Positions 30,103-39,131 of a stretch of DNA of 64,000 nt are shown here, piece by piece. How positions within the stretch are numbered: position 1 is the first letter of the stretch; each line of letters begins with the position of its first letter. The notes under the pieces are model-generated. The model was not told where the DNA came from, searched no databases, and worked only from the letters and a program-made list of their open reading frames with translations. The stretch comes from Nocardia amamiensis NBRC 102102. GTDB lineage: Bacteria; Actinomycetota; Actinomycetes; Mycobacteriales; Mycobacteriaceae. The position numbers were made by a program, and so were the translations under genes. The stretch is taken from NCBI RefSeq assembly GCF_001612745.1, contig NZ_BDBA01000001.1, positions 1 through 64,000 on the forward strand, written 5' to 3'.

Positions 30103-31461
30103 ATGACTTCCACTTCCACCACCGTCACCGGGCTACCCCCGATGGCCGCAGGCCGCCTCCGCAACACCAAGCGCTTCGTGGCCGACCCGATTACCTTCCT
30201 CTCCGACTCTATGGCTCAGCACGGCAACGTATTTCAGTTCCAGCTGATTACCGGGAACATGGTCGGGATCACCCATCCCCACCACATCAAGTACATCTTG
30301 CAGGAACGCATGGCCAACTTCACCCGCGAGACCCAGATGTACGACATCATCGAACCGTTCGTTGGCCGCGGGCTGGCGACCATCGCCGACCACAACCGGT
30401 GGCGACGCAACCGACGCCTCGTCCAACCTGCCTTCCACCACAAGAAGATCAATGCGCTCAGCGAGATCATGGTGGCCGAGATCGACTCCCTGTGTGACGA
30501 ATGGGCCGAACATGCCCGCGCCGGACGCACGATCAACATCGGCGAGCAGATGAGCCACCTCACATTGCGGATCGTGGTGCGGGCGCTGTTCGGATTGGAT
30601 CCGCACGGCCCGGAGGTCACCGGCTTCTCACACGCGACGCAGAAGGTGAATGCCGAATTGGGGAAGTTCGTGCGAATGCCCCTGGTCCCTTTGAAGTTTC
30701 CGACGCCGAGCCACCGGCGCTTCTGGCGGGCTATCGCCGAGATGGATGCCATCGTCTACACGGTGATCGACAAGCTGCGCGACGCTGACAGCGGCGGCCT
30801 GCTCTCTATGCTCATGCGCGCCACGGACGAAGATACCAACGAGAGCCTCACCGACAGCGAGCTGCGCGACGAGGTCGTCACCATGCTCTTCGCCGGTCAC
30901 GAGACCAGTTCCTCGGCCCTGACGTCGGCCATGCTGCTGTTGCAATTGCATCCAGAGGTGCGTCAGCGGCTGCGCGATGACGTTGACGCCGCCTTGCCCG
31001 GCGGGCACGCCACCATGACCGACCTGCCCGCACTGCCCTACAGCAAGCAGGTGCTGGAGGAGGTGTTGCGGCTCAAACCACCGGCATGGATGGGACAACG
31101 TCGCGCCGCCGAGGACGACGAGATCGGGGGCTACCACATCCCCGCAGGCACTCCGCTGATGTTCAGCTACTACCACGCACACCGGAACCCCGAGTGTTGG
31201 GACCAGCCCGACACCTTCGACCCGGACCGCTTCGCCGCCGACGCGGTCGCCACCCGTGACCGGAACGTGTATCTGCCCTTCGGTGCGGGCGGGCACCTCT
31301 GCATAGGCAACGCGTTCGCGATGATGGAGATGCAGCTCGCGCTCTCGACCATCATGAGACGGTTCGAGTTCACCATCGAGAACCCGGACCTCACCCCGAC
31401 GTCCGCGCTGACCCTCAACACCAAGTTCCCAGTCATCGCGACGCTGACCGAACGGCGATAG
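30103..31461 (+). CDS. cytochrome P450
   Basis: This 452-residue soluble monooxygenase shows the I-helix oxygen-binding motif FAGHETSSS near residue 268, the K-helix ExxR in EEVLRLKPP, and the haem-cysteine loop FGAGGHLCIGNAF near 396. NFTRETQMYD and HHKKINALSE resemble CYP102/CYP51-like bacterial P450s that act on fatty acids or terpenes, but no substrate can be named. No ferredoxin or reductase gene is adjacent. A TTG at 30094 would add three residues. No ribosome site is evident before the ATG, so the mRNA may be leaderless. Confidence 0.92.
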   Translation: MTSTSTTVTGLPPMAAGRLRNTKRFVADPITFLSDSMAQHGNVFQFQLITGNMVGITHPHHIKYILQERMANFTRETQMYDIIEPFVGRGLATIADHNRWRRNRRLVQPAFHHKKINALSEIMVAEIDSLCDEWAEHARAGRTINIGEQMSHLTLRIVVRALFGLDPHGPEVTGFSHATQKVNAELGKFVRMPLVPLKFPTPSHRRFWRAIAEMDAIVYTVIDKLRDADSGGLLSMLMRATDEDTNESLTDSELRDEVVTMLFAGHETSSSALTSAMLLLQLHPEVRQRLRDDVDAALPGGHATMTDLPALPYSKQVLEEVLRLKPPAWMGQRRAAEDDEIGGYHIPAGTPLMFSYYHAHRNPECWDQPDTFDPDRFAADAVATRDRNVYLPFGAGGHLCIGNAFAMMEMQLALSTIMRRFEFTIENPDLTPTSALTLNTKFPVIATLTERR

Positions 31462-31650
31462 CGCTGCGAACGCTGGCGTGATCGCAAATCCGAGATCCTG
31501 CGCACGCACTGCGCCGAGGTCGGCACCGACTTCGACGCGGTCGTGCGCTCCTCGAACTTCAACGTCGCGATCGGCGCGACCGAAGCCGCCTACGACACCT
31601 CCGGCATCGAACTCTTCGAACGGGAGGTGATACCTGCCCTGCGCAAACAG
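31462..31650 (+). pseudogene. C-terminal relic of an LLM-class (F420/flavin) oxidoreductase
   Basis: Directly after the P450 stop codon and in the same frame, the sequence reads RWRDRKSEILRTHCAEVG, then TDFDAVVRSSNFNVAIGAT, and then GIELFEREVIPALRKQ. These resemble the last helices of luciferase-like F420-dependent oxidoreductases. There is no start codon with a ribosome site and no barrel domain. The relic runs into the 3' end of the gene on the other strand. It looks like the tail of a deleted gene. Confidence 0.6.
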
Positions 31651-31652
31651 TG

Positions 31653-32732
31653 CTACCGCTCGATTGCCTGCAGCCGCACGATCGGCGGCGGTACGAGGAA
31701 GGCAATGCCGTTGGACTTGGCGGCGAAGTTCAGCCGTAACCCCGTCTTCGGAGTGCGAGCGTAGGGCACGCGGCGGACTACCACTGCCAACTGGTCCACA
31801 CCCGCAACTGTCGAACACGGCAACGTGGAACGAAGTTCACCCGCCCACGTGTCTCCTTTGGCCACATACTGACCGTGGAATACGGGCGGCCCCACCAGTG
31901 TCGGTCGAACCGATCCACTCCACCACTCCTTGACGGACTCGATGGCATCTTCCCACCGCGACGGTGCAGCTGTGGACCGCGGGTCGACCGGACACAAGAC
32001 GGCGCTGATCGGCCCCTCACGACTGGTCACCTCCACTGGGACGGCGACCGTACGGTTGGCTCGGCGCGCACCGGAGCGGTCATAGGCGACGTCGCCTATT
32101 CGCATGTCTATCCCCAGGCAGTGCGTCCACTTCCACCTCTCGGTGTCGACCACGAGTACCGCTGGCCATGCAGAAGTCGTGGTCGGATCCATGGGGAGAG
32201 CACGCCCTGCGACCTCGCCGTACGTCTGACACAGCAGCAGCACCTGCCGATATGCTCGGACGGCAGCCGCGCCCGCTCCGTCGAGAATCGATCGAGCGAG
32301 GGCGTCGCAGGCCCGGCGAAGTGTGCTCTGGACCTGCGGCAGCGATGGCACCCACAGCCAGCATCCGGCGACCGATACCTCTGCCTCGACCTGCCTGAGG
32401 AGATCACCCTGCCGTTCCGCGACGCTGCCGGCTCGGACGAACTCGCCGTGGGCAGCCCAGATGATGTGCCTCCGGTTGTCTTCGTTCCGCCACTGTGTCG
32501 GCAGGTCCTGCAGGAAGCGCCGACCTGCCAGCATGTGTTGCTCGTACTCACGGATCGGCATCATGTCGAGCTGATCGCTCTGCCGCGAAGCCGGGGTGAG
32601 CAGAGCACTGACGACCCCGGTGGCCACCCCGGCCCATTCCTCCGCGCCGGGGTCTTCACCGCTGACGAGTTTCTTGACAGCCGCAGTCGCCGCTAGGTTG
32701 ATCAGCGCTATCGCCAATACGGTCAAGTCCAT
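31653..32732 (-). CDS. hypothetical membrane-anchored protein
   Basis: This 359-residue protein begins with one hydrophobic segment (MDLTVLAIALINLAATAAV), followed by a long soluble part rich in tryptophan and arginine. I see no catalytic motif and recognise no family. A helical stretch at about 75-175 (EYEQHMLAGRRFLQDLPTQW and on) is followed by a beta-rich half with WKWTHCLGIDMRIGD. The ATG at 32732 has GAGGGAG six bases upstream and is preferred to a start at 32888. It lies downstream of the kinase on the same strand but 184 bases away, so co-transcription is uncertain. Confidence 0.5.
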   Translation of the reverse strand: MDLTVLAIALINLAATAAVKKLVSGEDPGAEEWAGVATGVVSALLTPASRQSDQLDMMPIREYEQHMLAGRRFLQDLPTQWRNEDNRRHIIWAAHGEFVRAGSVAERQGDLLRQVEAEVSVAGCWLWVPSLPQVQSTLRRACDALARSILDGAGAAAVRAYRQVLLLCQTYGEVAGRALPMDPTTTSAWPAVLVVDTERWKWTHCLGIDMRIGDVAYDRSGARRANRTVAVPVEVTSREGPISAVLCPVDPRSTAAPSRWEDAIESVKEWWSGSVRPTLVGPPVFHGQYVAKGDTWAGELRSTLPCSTVAGVDQLAVVVRRVPYARTPKTGLRLNFAAKSNGIAFLVPPPIVRLQAIER

Positions 32733-32916
32733 CTCAGCTCCCTCGTTGACAACCTTTTCGCCGCTCCAGTGCCGGTGGATGCGCCAGTGAGGGTTGGGGT
32801 GCCATCGGCTGGTCGGTATTCCGATAGCCGACAAGTCTGGTCCTGACGCACATGCTGGGCAGGGCACCCAAGGGCTGGAATCGCTCACTCCTAGGGTGAA
32901 CCCTGGAGCCGGACGG

Positions 32917-34539
32917 TTATTTGAATGCGCCCTGCTGCTGCCACCAGGTGAACAATTGCGCGGCGCCGTCCGGGCTGTCGGCGAATGCCTCGCCGAGGGT
33001 AAGGGCGGGCTCCGCGCTCCAGACGATCTCCGGGACGGCAGGGCTTTCGATGGTGGCCATCCGGCAGGTCATCTGGCCGGTCGCCTGGGGCTGGCCATGC
33101 GACGCGTACGGGCCCGGCATGCTGCCATCCGGACACTTGACGACCTGACCGGAGGACTTGGCGGTATAGCCGCTGCGGAGTGCCGAGACGTCGGGGTACA
33201 GGGTGAACGAGGCGCGCGGGACGGACGCGGTTGCGGAGCAGAACAATCCGGCTGACTCGCCGGGTTGCGGCGGACTGGGCAGACAGTTGCTCTGGTCATA
33301 TCCGGGTGGCAGCAGGCTCAGCAGTTGGCGCTCCGCGGATGTGAACCGGTTGGTCGCTGCGGTTTCGGTGGTCTGAGCAGTGTTCGCATCGGGCCGTTGC
33401 GAGAGCAACACCCCGAGGCCGACCGCGACCGCGAGCACCACGAGTCCCGCGGCGACCACGGGTATCCACACGCGCCGTTTCGGTCGGGCGGGCTGGGCTG
33501 GTCGGGGCGGGGTGGGCTGGGCTGGTAAGGGCGAGGCCGGTGAGGGTGGAACCTGAGGGGCGGGTCCAGGTGGCGGACCGAGCCACTCGGCAGGTGGCCG
33601 ACTCGCTTTGGTCGGCAGCGGCTCCGGTTGCCACTGCGCCTTGTTGACGATCGTGGTGGCCAGTCTGCCGGCGAGGATTCTGGCGGCTGTGTGCTGGTCG
33701 GCGCTGTCGAGCGCGTCGTGGGCGGCGCGGGCCAGATCGCCCGCGCTGGGGTAGCGGTCGGCGGGGTCTTTCGCCATTCCGCGTGCGATGACGGAGTCGA
33801 ACGCCACGGGGATTCCCGGGTTCACCGCGCTGGGTCGAGGGATCGGGTCGAACAAGTGGGCGGTGATCAGTAGCTCGAGGCTGTCAGCAGGATAGGGGCG
33901 AGTGGCGGTGAGGCATTCGTGGAGCACGCAGGCGAGCGCGTAGATGTCGACGCGGTGGGATATCTCCCCTTGCTGAAAGCGTTCGGGCGCCATGTAGGCG
34001 TAGGTTCCCACGGCCGTGCCCGTACTGGTCAGCACGGTACTGGTGGCCGAGTGGGCGATGCCGAAGTCGACCAGATAGGCGAAGTCGTCGTCGGTGACGA
34101 GGATGTTGGCGGGCTTGATGTCGCGGTGGATCAGTCCGTCGGCGTGTGCCGCATCCAATGCCGCGGCGACTTGGCCGATAATCGCGACGGCGCGTGCCGG
34201 GGCCATGGCACCGTGACTGGTGAGGAGACCGCGGAGATCCTTCCCCCGCACCAGCCGCATGTCGATGAAGAGCATTCCGTCGATCTCGCCGTAGTCGTGG
34301 ATCGGGACGATGTGCGGTTCCTGCAGGCGCGCGGCGGCACGGGCCTCCCGGCGGAACCGTTCACGGTACTGCTTTTCGGCGGCCAGATGTTCGGGCAGGA
34401 GTTTGAGGGCCACCGTGCGATCCTTGGCGGTGTCGTACGCCTCGTAGACCTCCCCCATGCCGCCGTGGCCGAGCAGCGTTCTGAGCTGGTAGTGCCCGAA
34501 GTGGGCGCCTACCCGCGATCCTGGCGTGGGCTGGCTCAT
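32917..34539 (-). CDS. transmembrane Ser/Thr protein kinase
   Basis: This 540-residue receptor-like kinase has a cytoplasmic kinase domain at about 15-275: glycine loop [15 protein letters not shown] lysine in VALKLL, catalytic [10 protein letters not shown], metal-binding DFG, and APE in MAPERF. A proline-rich linker, one membrane helix ([20 protein letters not shown]) and an external domain of about 150 residues with cysteines in [11 protein letters not shown] and KCPDGS follow. There are no PASTA repeats, so the external part probably senses something other than peptidoglycan fragments. Its ATG overlaps the stop of the preceding gene as ATGA. The coupling suggests that the two proteins function together. 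Confidence 0.93.
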   Translation of the reverse strand: MSQPTPGSRVGAHFGHYQLRTLLGHGGMGEVYEAYDTAKDRTVALKLLPEHLAAEKQYRERFRREARAAARLQEPHIVPIHDYGEIDGMLFIDMRLVRGKDLRGLLTSHGAMAPARAVAIIGQVAAALDAAHADGLIHRDIKPANILVTDDDFAYLVDFGIAHSATSTVLTSTGTAVGTYAYMAPERFQQGEISHRVDIYALACVLHECLTATRPYPADSLELLITAHLFDPIPRPSAVNPGIPVAFDSVIARGMAKDPADRYPSAGDLARAAHDALDSADQHTAARILAGRLATTIVNKAQWQPEPLPTKASRPPAEWLGPPPGPAPQVPPSPASPLPAQPTPPRPAQPARPKRRVWIPVVAAGLVVLAVAVGLGVLLSQRPDANTAQTTETAATNRFTSAERQLLSLLPPGYDQSNCLPSPPQPGESAGLFCSATASVPRASFTLYPDVSALRSGYTAKSSGQVVKCPDGSMPGPYASHGQPQATGQMTCRMATIESPAVPEIVWSAEPALTLGEAFADSPDGAAQLFTWWQQQGAFK

Positions 34540-36188
34540 GCCATCGTCCACGGGATCTGGACGGTTGCGCCGCGCAGTTGTTCGGTTGGGACGCCTGCTG
34601 CGACCACAACAGACGGATCGTCTGACGCGATGTCGGTTCCGTCGATGAGCGTGCCCCGGGTCGGCGGTGGCTGTATCAGATACGTGGGCGCAGTTGTCTG
34701 ACGCGTCGCGGGTGCCTGACGCTGGGGCGCGGGAGCCTGAGACGTGGGCGCAGGTGCCTGGGGCGCGGGCTGCTGCCGCTGTGTCGGCGCAGGTGCCTGG
34801 GGCGCGGTCTGCTGACGCTGGGGCGCGGGCGCCTGAGGCGCGGGCTGCTGATGCTGTGTCGGCGCAGGTGCCTGAGGGGCAGGCTGCTGACGCTGGGGCG
34901 CAGGAGCCTGAGGCGCGGTCTGCTGATGCTGGGGCGCAGGAGCCTGAGGGGCAGGCTGCTGACGCTGGGGCGGGGGCGCCTGAGGCGCGGGCTGTTGGTG
35001 CTGGGGCGCAGGAGCCTGAGGCGGAGGTGCAGGTGCCTGAGGCGGAGGTGCAGGTGCCTGAGGCGCAGGCTGCTGACGCTGGGGCGCAGGAGCCTGAGGC
35101 GCGGGCGCTCGAGGCGCAGGCGCGGGCGCCTGAGGCGCAGGAGCCTGAGGCGGAGGGGCAGGAGCGTCACGCGGGGGCGCAGGCGCATCACGCGGAGGGG
35201 CAGGCGCATCACGCGGGGGCGCAGGCGCATCACGCGGGGGCGCAGGCGCATCACGCGGGGGCGCAGGCGCATCACGCGGAGGCGCAGGCGCATCACGCCG
35301 AGGCGCGGGAGCCTCACGCGGCGGCCCGAAAGGTACCGGAGCTGGTGCAGGTGTGGGTCCGACCGGTGCTTGCGCTGGTGCCGGTGTCTCGGATGGGACG
35401 GCAGCATCCCTGTCCCCGGTGCTGTGGGCGGGGCGAGTGAATGTCTGTCCAGTGACGACATCGACGAGGACGAAAGTATTGATGACCACGTTCGGTTCCA
35501 CGACTACCACCGCGCCTGGGTGGTATCCCTCCCACGGCTGGCCGATGTACACCGGAGCACGGGTCAGCGGAACCGGCGGGGTCAGTGGGTTGCCGCAGTA
35601 GCAGCGAGCGCGGGGAATGCCGTAGTCGTCGACGAGCACGGCGGTTCCGGCCTGCATCACGGCCTGGAAGGGAGTCGGGCGCTGACCGTCGAAGCCGTGA
35701 TTGGTCACCCGGGTGTCCGCGCGGAGCAGGACCGGGGTCAACTCACGCAGATAAGCGGGCAGGTCGGACTCCGTCAGTGGACGTCCGCCACTCCAGTACA
35801 GCGTCGGATCGGCGTTGAGGGCCGCGACGAACGCGGCAGCCTCAGCGGGATGCGACATGAGGAAGGCGATCATCTGTTCGCGGTCGCAGCTGGCGTTGTC
35901 CAAAGTGCCGCCGTACAACCTCTCCCGGTCGCCCGGGTAAGGCTGCGAGACCAGGTCCGTGCCGTCGCCTTGTGGCGGGACCGTGGGAAACTTCGCATTC
36001 GTCGGCGGCAGCGAAGCAGTGGGCGGCGTGAAGGGATCCGGGCCCGGGTCGTCGATTCGAGCGAGCACCACCTCACCGCCACGCTCGTCGGACCCTGAAA
36101 CGGTGAGATACAGTGCGGCCCCCGCGCCGCCGCCCAGTAACAGCAGCACCAACAGGGCCAATAGTGGCCAGTATCGTCGGACTACCAC
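34536..36188 (-). CDS. membrane-anchored protein with Pro/Ala/Gln-rich repeats, DUF6777-like
   Basis: This protein of about 550 residues has one N-terminal membrane helix ([19 protein letters not shown]) and an external domain of about 240 residues. That domain contains [16 protein letters not shown] and [18 protein letters not shown], which I associate with the DUF6777 group found beside actinobacterial kinases. Two low-complexity arrays follow: PAPPRDA heptads, then PAPQ(R/H)QQ-type units. They are likely extended wall-spanning linkers. A short folded tail, [20 protein letters not shown], ends the protein. GTG 36188 is chosen because GGAGG lies seven bases upstream; a TTG at 36206 is possible. 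It is coupled to the kinase by an ATGA overlap. Confidence 0.7.
   Translation of the reverse strand: MVVRRYWPLLALLVLLLLGGGAGAALYLTVSGSDERGGEVVLARIDDPGPDPFTPPTASLPPTNAKFPTVPPQGDGTDLVSQPYPGDRERLYGGTLDNASCDREQMIAFLMSHPAEAAAFVAALNADPTLYWSGGRPLTESDLPAYLRELTPVLLRADTRVTNHGFDGQRPTPFQAVMQAGTAVLVDDYGIPRARCYCGNPLTPPVPLTRAPVYIGQPWEGYHPGAVVVVEPNVVINTFVLVDVVTGQTFTRPAHSTGDRDAAVPSETPAPAQAPVGPTPAPAPVPFGPPREAPAPRRDAPAPPRDAPAPPRDAPAPPRDAPAPPRDAPAPPRDAPAPPRDAPAPPPQAPAPQAPAPAPRAPAPQAPAPQRQQPAPQAPAPPPQAPAPPPQAPAPQHQQPAPQAPPPQRQQPAPQAPAPQHQQTAPQAPAPQRQQPAPQAPAPTQHQQPAPQAPAPQRQQTAPQAPAPTQRQQPAPQAPAPTSQAPAPQRQAPATRQTTAPTYLIQPPPTRGTLIDGTDIASDDPSVVVAAGVPTEQLRGATVQIPWTMA
34711..35160 (-). repeat. degenerate Pro/Gln/Ala-coding repeat array
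   Basis: Repeated units encode [12 protein letters not shown] and variants (QHQQ, TQRQQ). The unit length varies between about 18 and 39 bases, with many near-identical copies. The array is inside the DUF6777-like gene and is a likely site of replication slippage. Confidence 0.75.
35162..35325 (-). repeat. 21-bp tandem repeats coding for PAPPRDA
   Basis: About seven near-identical 21-base units encode the heptad PAPPRDA. Units of exactly seven codons keep the frame when copies are gained or lost. The array borders the Pro/Gln-rich array of the same gene. Confidence 0.85.
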
Positions 36189-36283
36189 CACATAGCCTCC
36201 GGGCAATCACCCATTTCGGCTACTCCTACTCATCGTAGACCCGGCCGATCCGCCGATCCCTCCACCTGCCGCCAAGATCGCTT

Positions 36284-36353
36284 TTCAAGATCAACGGCAC
36301 ATGGCTGCGGCATTCGCGAGAAAGCCCCTCCGTCATGTGCCGCTGATCTTGAA
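36284..36353. repeat. 20-bp inverted repeat, 19 of 20 paired, 30-base loop
   Basis: The left arm (36284-36303, TTCAAGATCAACGGCACATG) pairs with the right arm (36334-36353) except at one base. It lies between the starts/ends of two minus-strand genes. The length and spacing suit a terminator for the DUF1579-type gene's neighbour or a small non-autonomous element. No target-site duplication is obvious. Confidence 0.6.
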
Positions 36354-36414
36354 GCCGCGCGGCGTTCTATCCGGCGCAGGAGGCGACGTTACGTGCGGAC
36401 AGTCCGCAATGGCC

Positions 36415-37047
36415 CTATCTACGGCGGGTGAGTTCCACGCGGTCGGCGAGTTGTTCCGGAGCCCCTGGCGGTGAGAAGTAGATCTCCATGACCACGCGAT
36501 CCTGCGATTCCACCTTGATCAACGTGCGCATCGGAATCGTCTTGCCGGTGAACTGCGGTCCGAGAATGCCGGGGTCGGTGAACTCGCCGGCCATGCTGAT
36601 ATCACCTCCACCGCCGGAGTTCTGGGCCCCTTTGTAGCTCATCGTCATGGGCGTGACGCTGTCGACGGTGGTCCATTCGTAGCGGTTGTCGGTCGGGGCG
36701 TAGCCGAGTAGGCCCAGCCGGTAGTACGGTGCACCACCGGGCGTTCCCTCCGCCTCCTCTTGGAGGAAGTTGTTGCCGGTCTTGCCGATCCAGTGCCAGC
36801 GCGACACGATCTCGCGACGGACCGGGCTGTCGGCCGTGCCTCCGGCGACGAAAGTCGACTTCGCGCCGGTCCATTCGCCGACGAGAACATTCAGCCGCTG
36901 GTGGCCCGCATCCTGCTGTTGGGGCCGCTCGGCGGTCGATTCGGCCGCTGCGGGCAGAGGCTGCGTCTGGTCCGAACAACCGGCGCCGAGAACCGTGAGC
37001 GCGGCCGAGGCGACAGCGGCCAGTGTTCGAGACAGTGTTCTGCGCAA
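36415..37047 (-). CDS. DUF1579-type lipoprotein
   Basis: This 210-residue exported lipoprotein has a signal peptide ending in lipobox LGAGC near residue 24. The mature part has the DUF1579 pattern RLNVLVGEWTGAKSTFVAGG at the start, then a beta-barrel-like series (WHWIGKTGNNFLQEEAEG, YYRLGLLGYAPTDNRYEWTTVD, PMTMSYKGAQ) and EFTDPGILG. The family has no known reaction. Start TTG 37047 is chosen because AAGGA lies close upstream and the signal peptide begins there. The hydrolase gene 39 bases upstream on the same strand may be co-transcribed. Confidence 0.75.
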   Translation of the reverse strand: MRRTLSRTLAAVASAALTVLGAGCSDQTQPLPAAAESTAERPQQQDAGHQRLNVLVGEWTGAKSTFVAGGTADSPVRREIVSRWHWIGKTGNNFLQEEAEGTPGGAPYYRLGLLGYAPTDNRYEWTTVDSVTPMTMSYKGAQNSGGGGDISMAGEFTDPGILGPQFTGKTIPMRTLIKVESQDRVVMEIYFSPPGAPEQLADRVELTRRR

Positions 37048-37085
37048 GGAAAATCCTTCTGGGAGAGAGCGTCTGGGGAGACGCG

Positions 37086-37988
37086 TCAGCCAAGGGTGCT
37101 GCGGAAATGTCGCACGACGTGTTCCACGGCCTGGCTTACGGTCGGTTCCCGGTCGTAGAAGTCGAACTGCGTGCCCTCGATCCAGATCAGCTCTTTCGGA
37201 CCGGCCAGCTGGGCGTGGAAGGCCCGAGCGCCGTCCGGAATCGCGCCGTTCTCGCTGTGCACCAACAGCGTGGGAATCGTGATGTTGCGGGCGACCGGGA
37301 TGGCGTTGTAGGTCAGCCACTCGTTCCAACCCTGCACCGCGAATCGGTTCGCCCATTCCGGCACCGCGCCGCGAGTGACGTCGACGTAGTAGGGGAAGTC
37401 TCCGGACATCGCGGCTGAGGGATCGGTGGTGCTCACCGCTGCGACGTAGTCGACCCCGCCGGTGTTCTCGTAGCGGGCGCGAGCCGCGAAACCTGCCGCC
37501 AGCCGCTGGGATACGCCTTCCTTCCCGCCGTACATCAGTGCGACCAACTCCGGATCGTGCAGCCAGGGCGCGACCATCGCCAAGGACCGGACCCGCTCGT
37601 CGCCCGCAGCATTCACCGCCGTATAACCACTGCTGGCGCACACGCCCAGCGCGCCGATGCGCTGTGCGTCGACATCGGAGCGTCCAGCTAGGAAAGTGAC
37701 CGCGGCACGGATGTCGCGACTCTTGCGCGACGGAGATTCGAGGTCACGCGGCTCACCACCGGATTCGCCGTAGTGGGTGAAATCGAAATCCAATGCGGTG
37801 AAACCTTGTTCGGCCAGTCGCCGGGCATACACCTGCGGCATCTGCTCCTTCACGGTGAGCCACGACCCGGTGACCACCACGGCGGGCAGCCGGGTGTCCG
37901 CTGCGTCGGCCGGGCGGTAGAGCCGACCGACCAGAAGGACGCCGTCACTGTCGAAAGTGACCTTTTCGACCTGAACCTCAGAAACCAT
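37086..37988 (-). CDS. alpha/beta hydrolase with cysteine-type nucleophile elbow
   Basis: This 300-residue cytoplasmic hydrolase opens with a beta strand series and LPAVVVTGSWLTVKEQMPQ, which resembles dienelactone-hydrolase and X-Pro-peptidase-like esterases. The expected nucleophile elbow reads IGALGVCASSGYTA, with cysteine in the usual serine position, as in dienelactone hydrolase. IPTLLVHSENGAIPDGARAF supplies the acid strand. The last part, IEGTQFDFYDREP, contains no clear catalytic histidine (Q-F-D where many relatives have H-F-D), so activity is uncertain. It is divergent from a LysR regulator 54-60 bases away that probably controls it. Confidence 0.75.
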   Translation of the reverse strand: MVSEVQVEKVTFDSDGVLLVGRLYRPADAADTRLPAVVVTGSWLTVKEQMPQVYARRLAEQGFTALDFDFTHYGESGGEPRDLESPSRKSRDIRAAVTFLAGRSDVDAQRIGALGVCASSGYTAVNAAGDERVRSLAMVAPWLHDPELVALMYGGKEGVSQRLAAGFAARARYENTGGVDYVAAVSTTDPSAAMSGDFPYYVDVTRGAVPEWANRFAVQGWNEWLTYNAIPVARNITIPTLLVHSENGAIPDGARAFHAQLAGPKELIWIEGTQFDFYDREPTVSQAVEHVVRHFRSTLG

Positions 37989-38035
37989 GGCACCACTGTG
38001 TGCAGTGACCGCTGGACCGTCCAATAACAGCTGTG

Positions 38036-38050
38036 ATAACCAATGGTTAT
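38036..38050. promoter_or_regulatory. LysR-type operator overlapping the regulator's start
   Basis: ATAACC-AAT-GGTTAT is a perfect 6-3-6 palindrome containing a T-N11-A LysR box (T at 38037, A at 38049). It overlaps both possible LysR start codons (38043 and 38049), so bound regulator would block its own gene while remaining near the divergent hydrolase promoter. Confidence 0.65.
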
Positions 38051-38933
38051 GGAGGCACATCTGCGGGACCTGCGATACTTCACGGTTCTCGCCGAGGAAC
38101 TGAACTTCACCCGCGCCGCCGAGCGCCTGTTCATCACCCAGCCCGCGCTGAGCAAACAAATCCGCCAGCTCGAACAACAATTGCGGGTCACCTTGATCGT
38201 CCGGGACAAGCGCGGCATCGGCTTGACCGCGGCGGGCGAGGCCCTGCTGCCGCAGGCACGAGTACTGCTGGAGCAATGGCGCGAAGCACAACGCGTCGTC
38301 GCTGACGCTGCCGAGAACTCGGTGCTCACCGTCGGCATGTCCACCAGCGTCGGCCGGGGACTGCTGTGTGCCGCGCGCGAAGGCTTCGTGCGGAATCGCC
38401 CCGCCTGGCGCACCAGAATGCGTCAGGTCAACTGGGACGACCCCACCGCCGGACTCGGCTCCGGTGAGGTCGACGTCGCCTTCGTCTGGCTGCCGTTCCC
38501 CCAACACGACTCGTTCGACGTGCGTGTGCTGGTCCGGGAGCCGCGCTGGGTCGCGTTCTGCCACGACCACTGGCTGGCGGGACGCGACGGCGTCGACTTC
38601 ACCGAACTACTCGACGAGCCGTTCATCGCGATGCCGGACAGCGCCGGTTCCCTACGCGACCACTGGCTCGCCGTCGCCGAGCGCGGCGGCCGTCCCGCCC
38701 GGATCGGGGCGACGGTACGGAACGCCGAGGAAACCTTCGCCGCGGTCGAGGAAGGCAGCGGCATCGTCCTGTTGTCCGAGGGAAACGCGAAGATCTACCG
38801 CCGCCCCGGAATCGGCGTCACGCCGGTCACGGGCATCGAGCCCGCGGTCATGGCGATCGCCTGGCGCAAAGATGATCACCGCGCCACCATCCGCGACTTC
38901 GTCGAGGCAGCCGCGAGCGCCGCAGGCACGTAG
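38049..38933 (+). CDS. LysR-family transcriptional regulator
   Basis: This 294-residue regulator has an N-terminal winged helix-turn-helix (LRYFTVLAEELNFTRAAERLFITQPALSKQI) and a substrate-binding domain from about 88 (SVLTVGMSTSVGRGLL...). ATG 38049 gives the usual spacing to the helix-turn-helix; ATG 38043 would add two residues. It is divergent from the hydrolase and almost certainly controls it through the palindrome at 38036-38050. The inducer is unknown. No ribosome site is visible, so the transcript may be leaderless. Confidence 0.9.
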   Translation: MEAHLRDLRYFTVLAEELNFTRAAERLFITQPALSKQIRQLEQQLRVTLIVRDKRGIGLTAAGEALLPQARVLLEQWREAQRVVADAAENSVLTVGMSTSVGRGLLCAAREGFVRNRPAWRTRMRQVNWDDPTAGLGSGEVDVAFVWLPFPQHDSFDVRVLVREPRWVAFCHDHWLAGRDGVDFTELLDEPFIAMPDSAGSLRDHWLAVAERGGRPARIGATVRNAEETFAAVEEGSGIVLLSEGNAKIYRRPGIGVTPVTGIEPAVMAIAWRKDDHRATIRDFVEAAASAAGT

Positions 38934-39092
38934 AAAGGTCTCACCTGCGACCACATCAGGCAATAACCGCAGGTATAAGGACGTTCTGTTGCTGTCGTTC
39001 GGTCAGGCGGCGCGGGTGATCGATCAGTGCGCCGTCGTCCGGAACTTCGTCCAGGCAGATCCGAACGCGGGGCGCTTTAAACCGAAATAGCC

Positions 39093-39115
39093 GGCGCGAG
39101 ACGGGATCTCACGCC
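39093..39115 (-). terminator. hairpin after nrdE
   Basis: GGCG-C-GAGA pairs with TCTC-A-CGCC around a 5-base loop with one internal mismatch, 17 bases beyond the nrdE stop. It is the likely end of the nrdHIE transcript. Confidence 0.5.
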
Positions 39116-39131
39116 GACCGGTACCCTCCGT

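Noticed and set aside
35162..35325. CRISPR-like or satellite array
   Set aside because: The 21-base units are in-frame codons of PAPPRDA in a membrane protein and have no spacers.
34667..35440. Long plus-strand open frame opposite the Pro/Gln-rich repeats
   Set aside because: The frame is open only because the repeats on the other strand lack stops in this register. Its sequence is low-complexity Ala/Glu/His without a domain.
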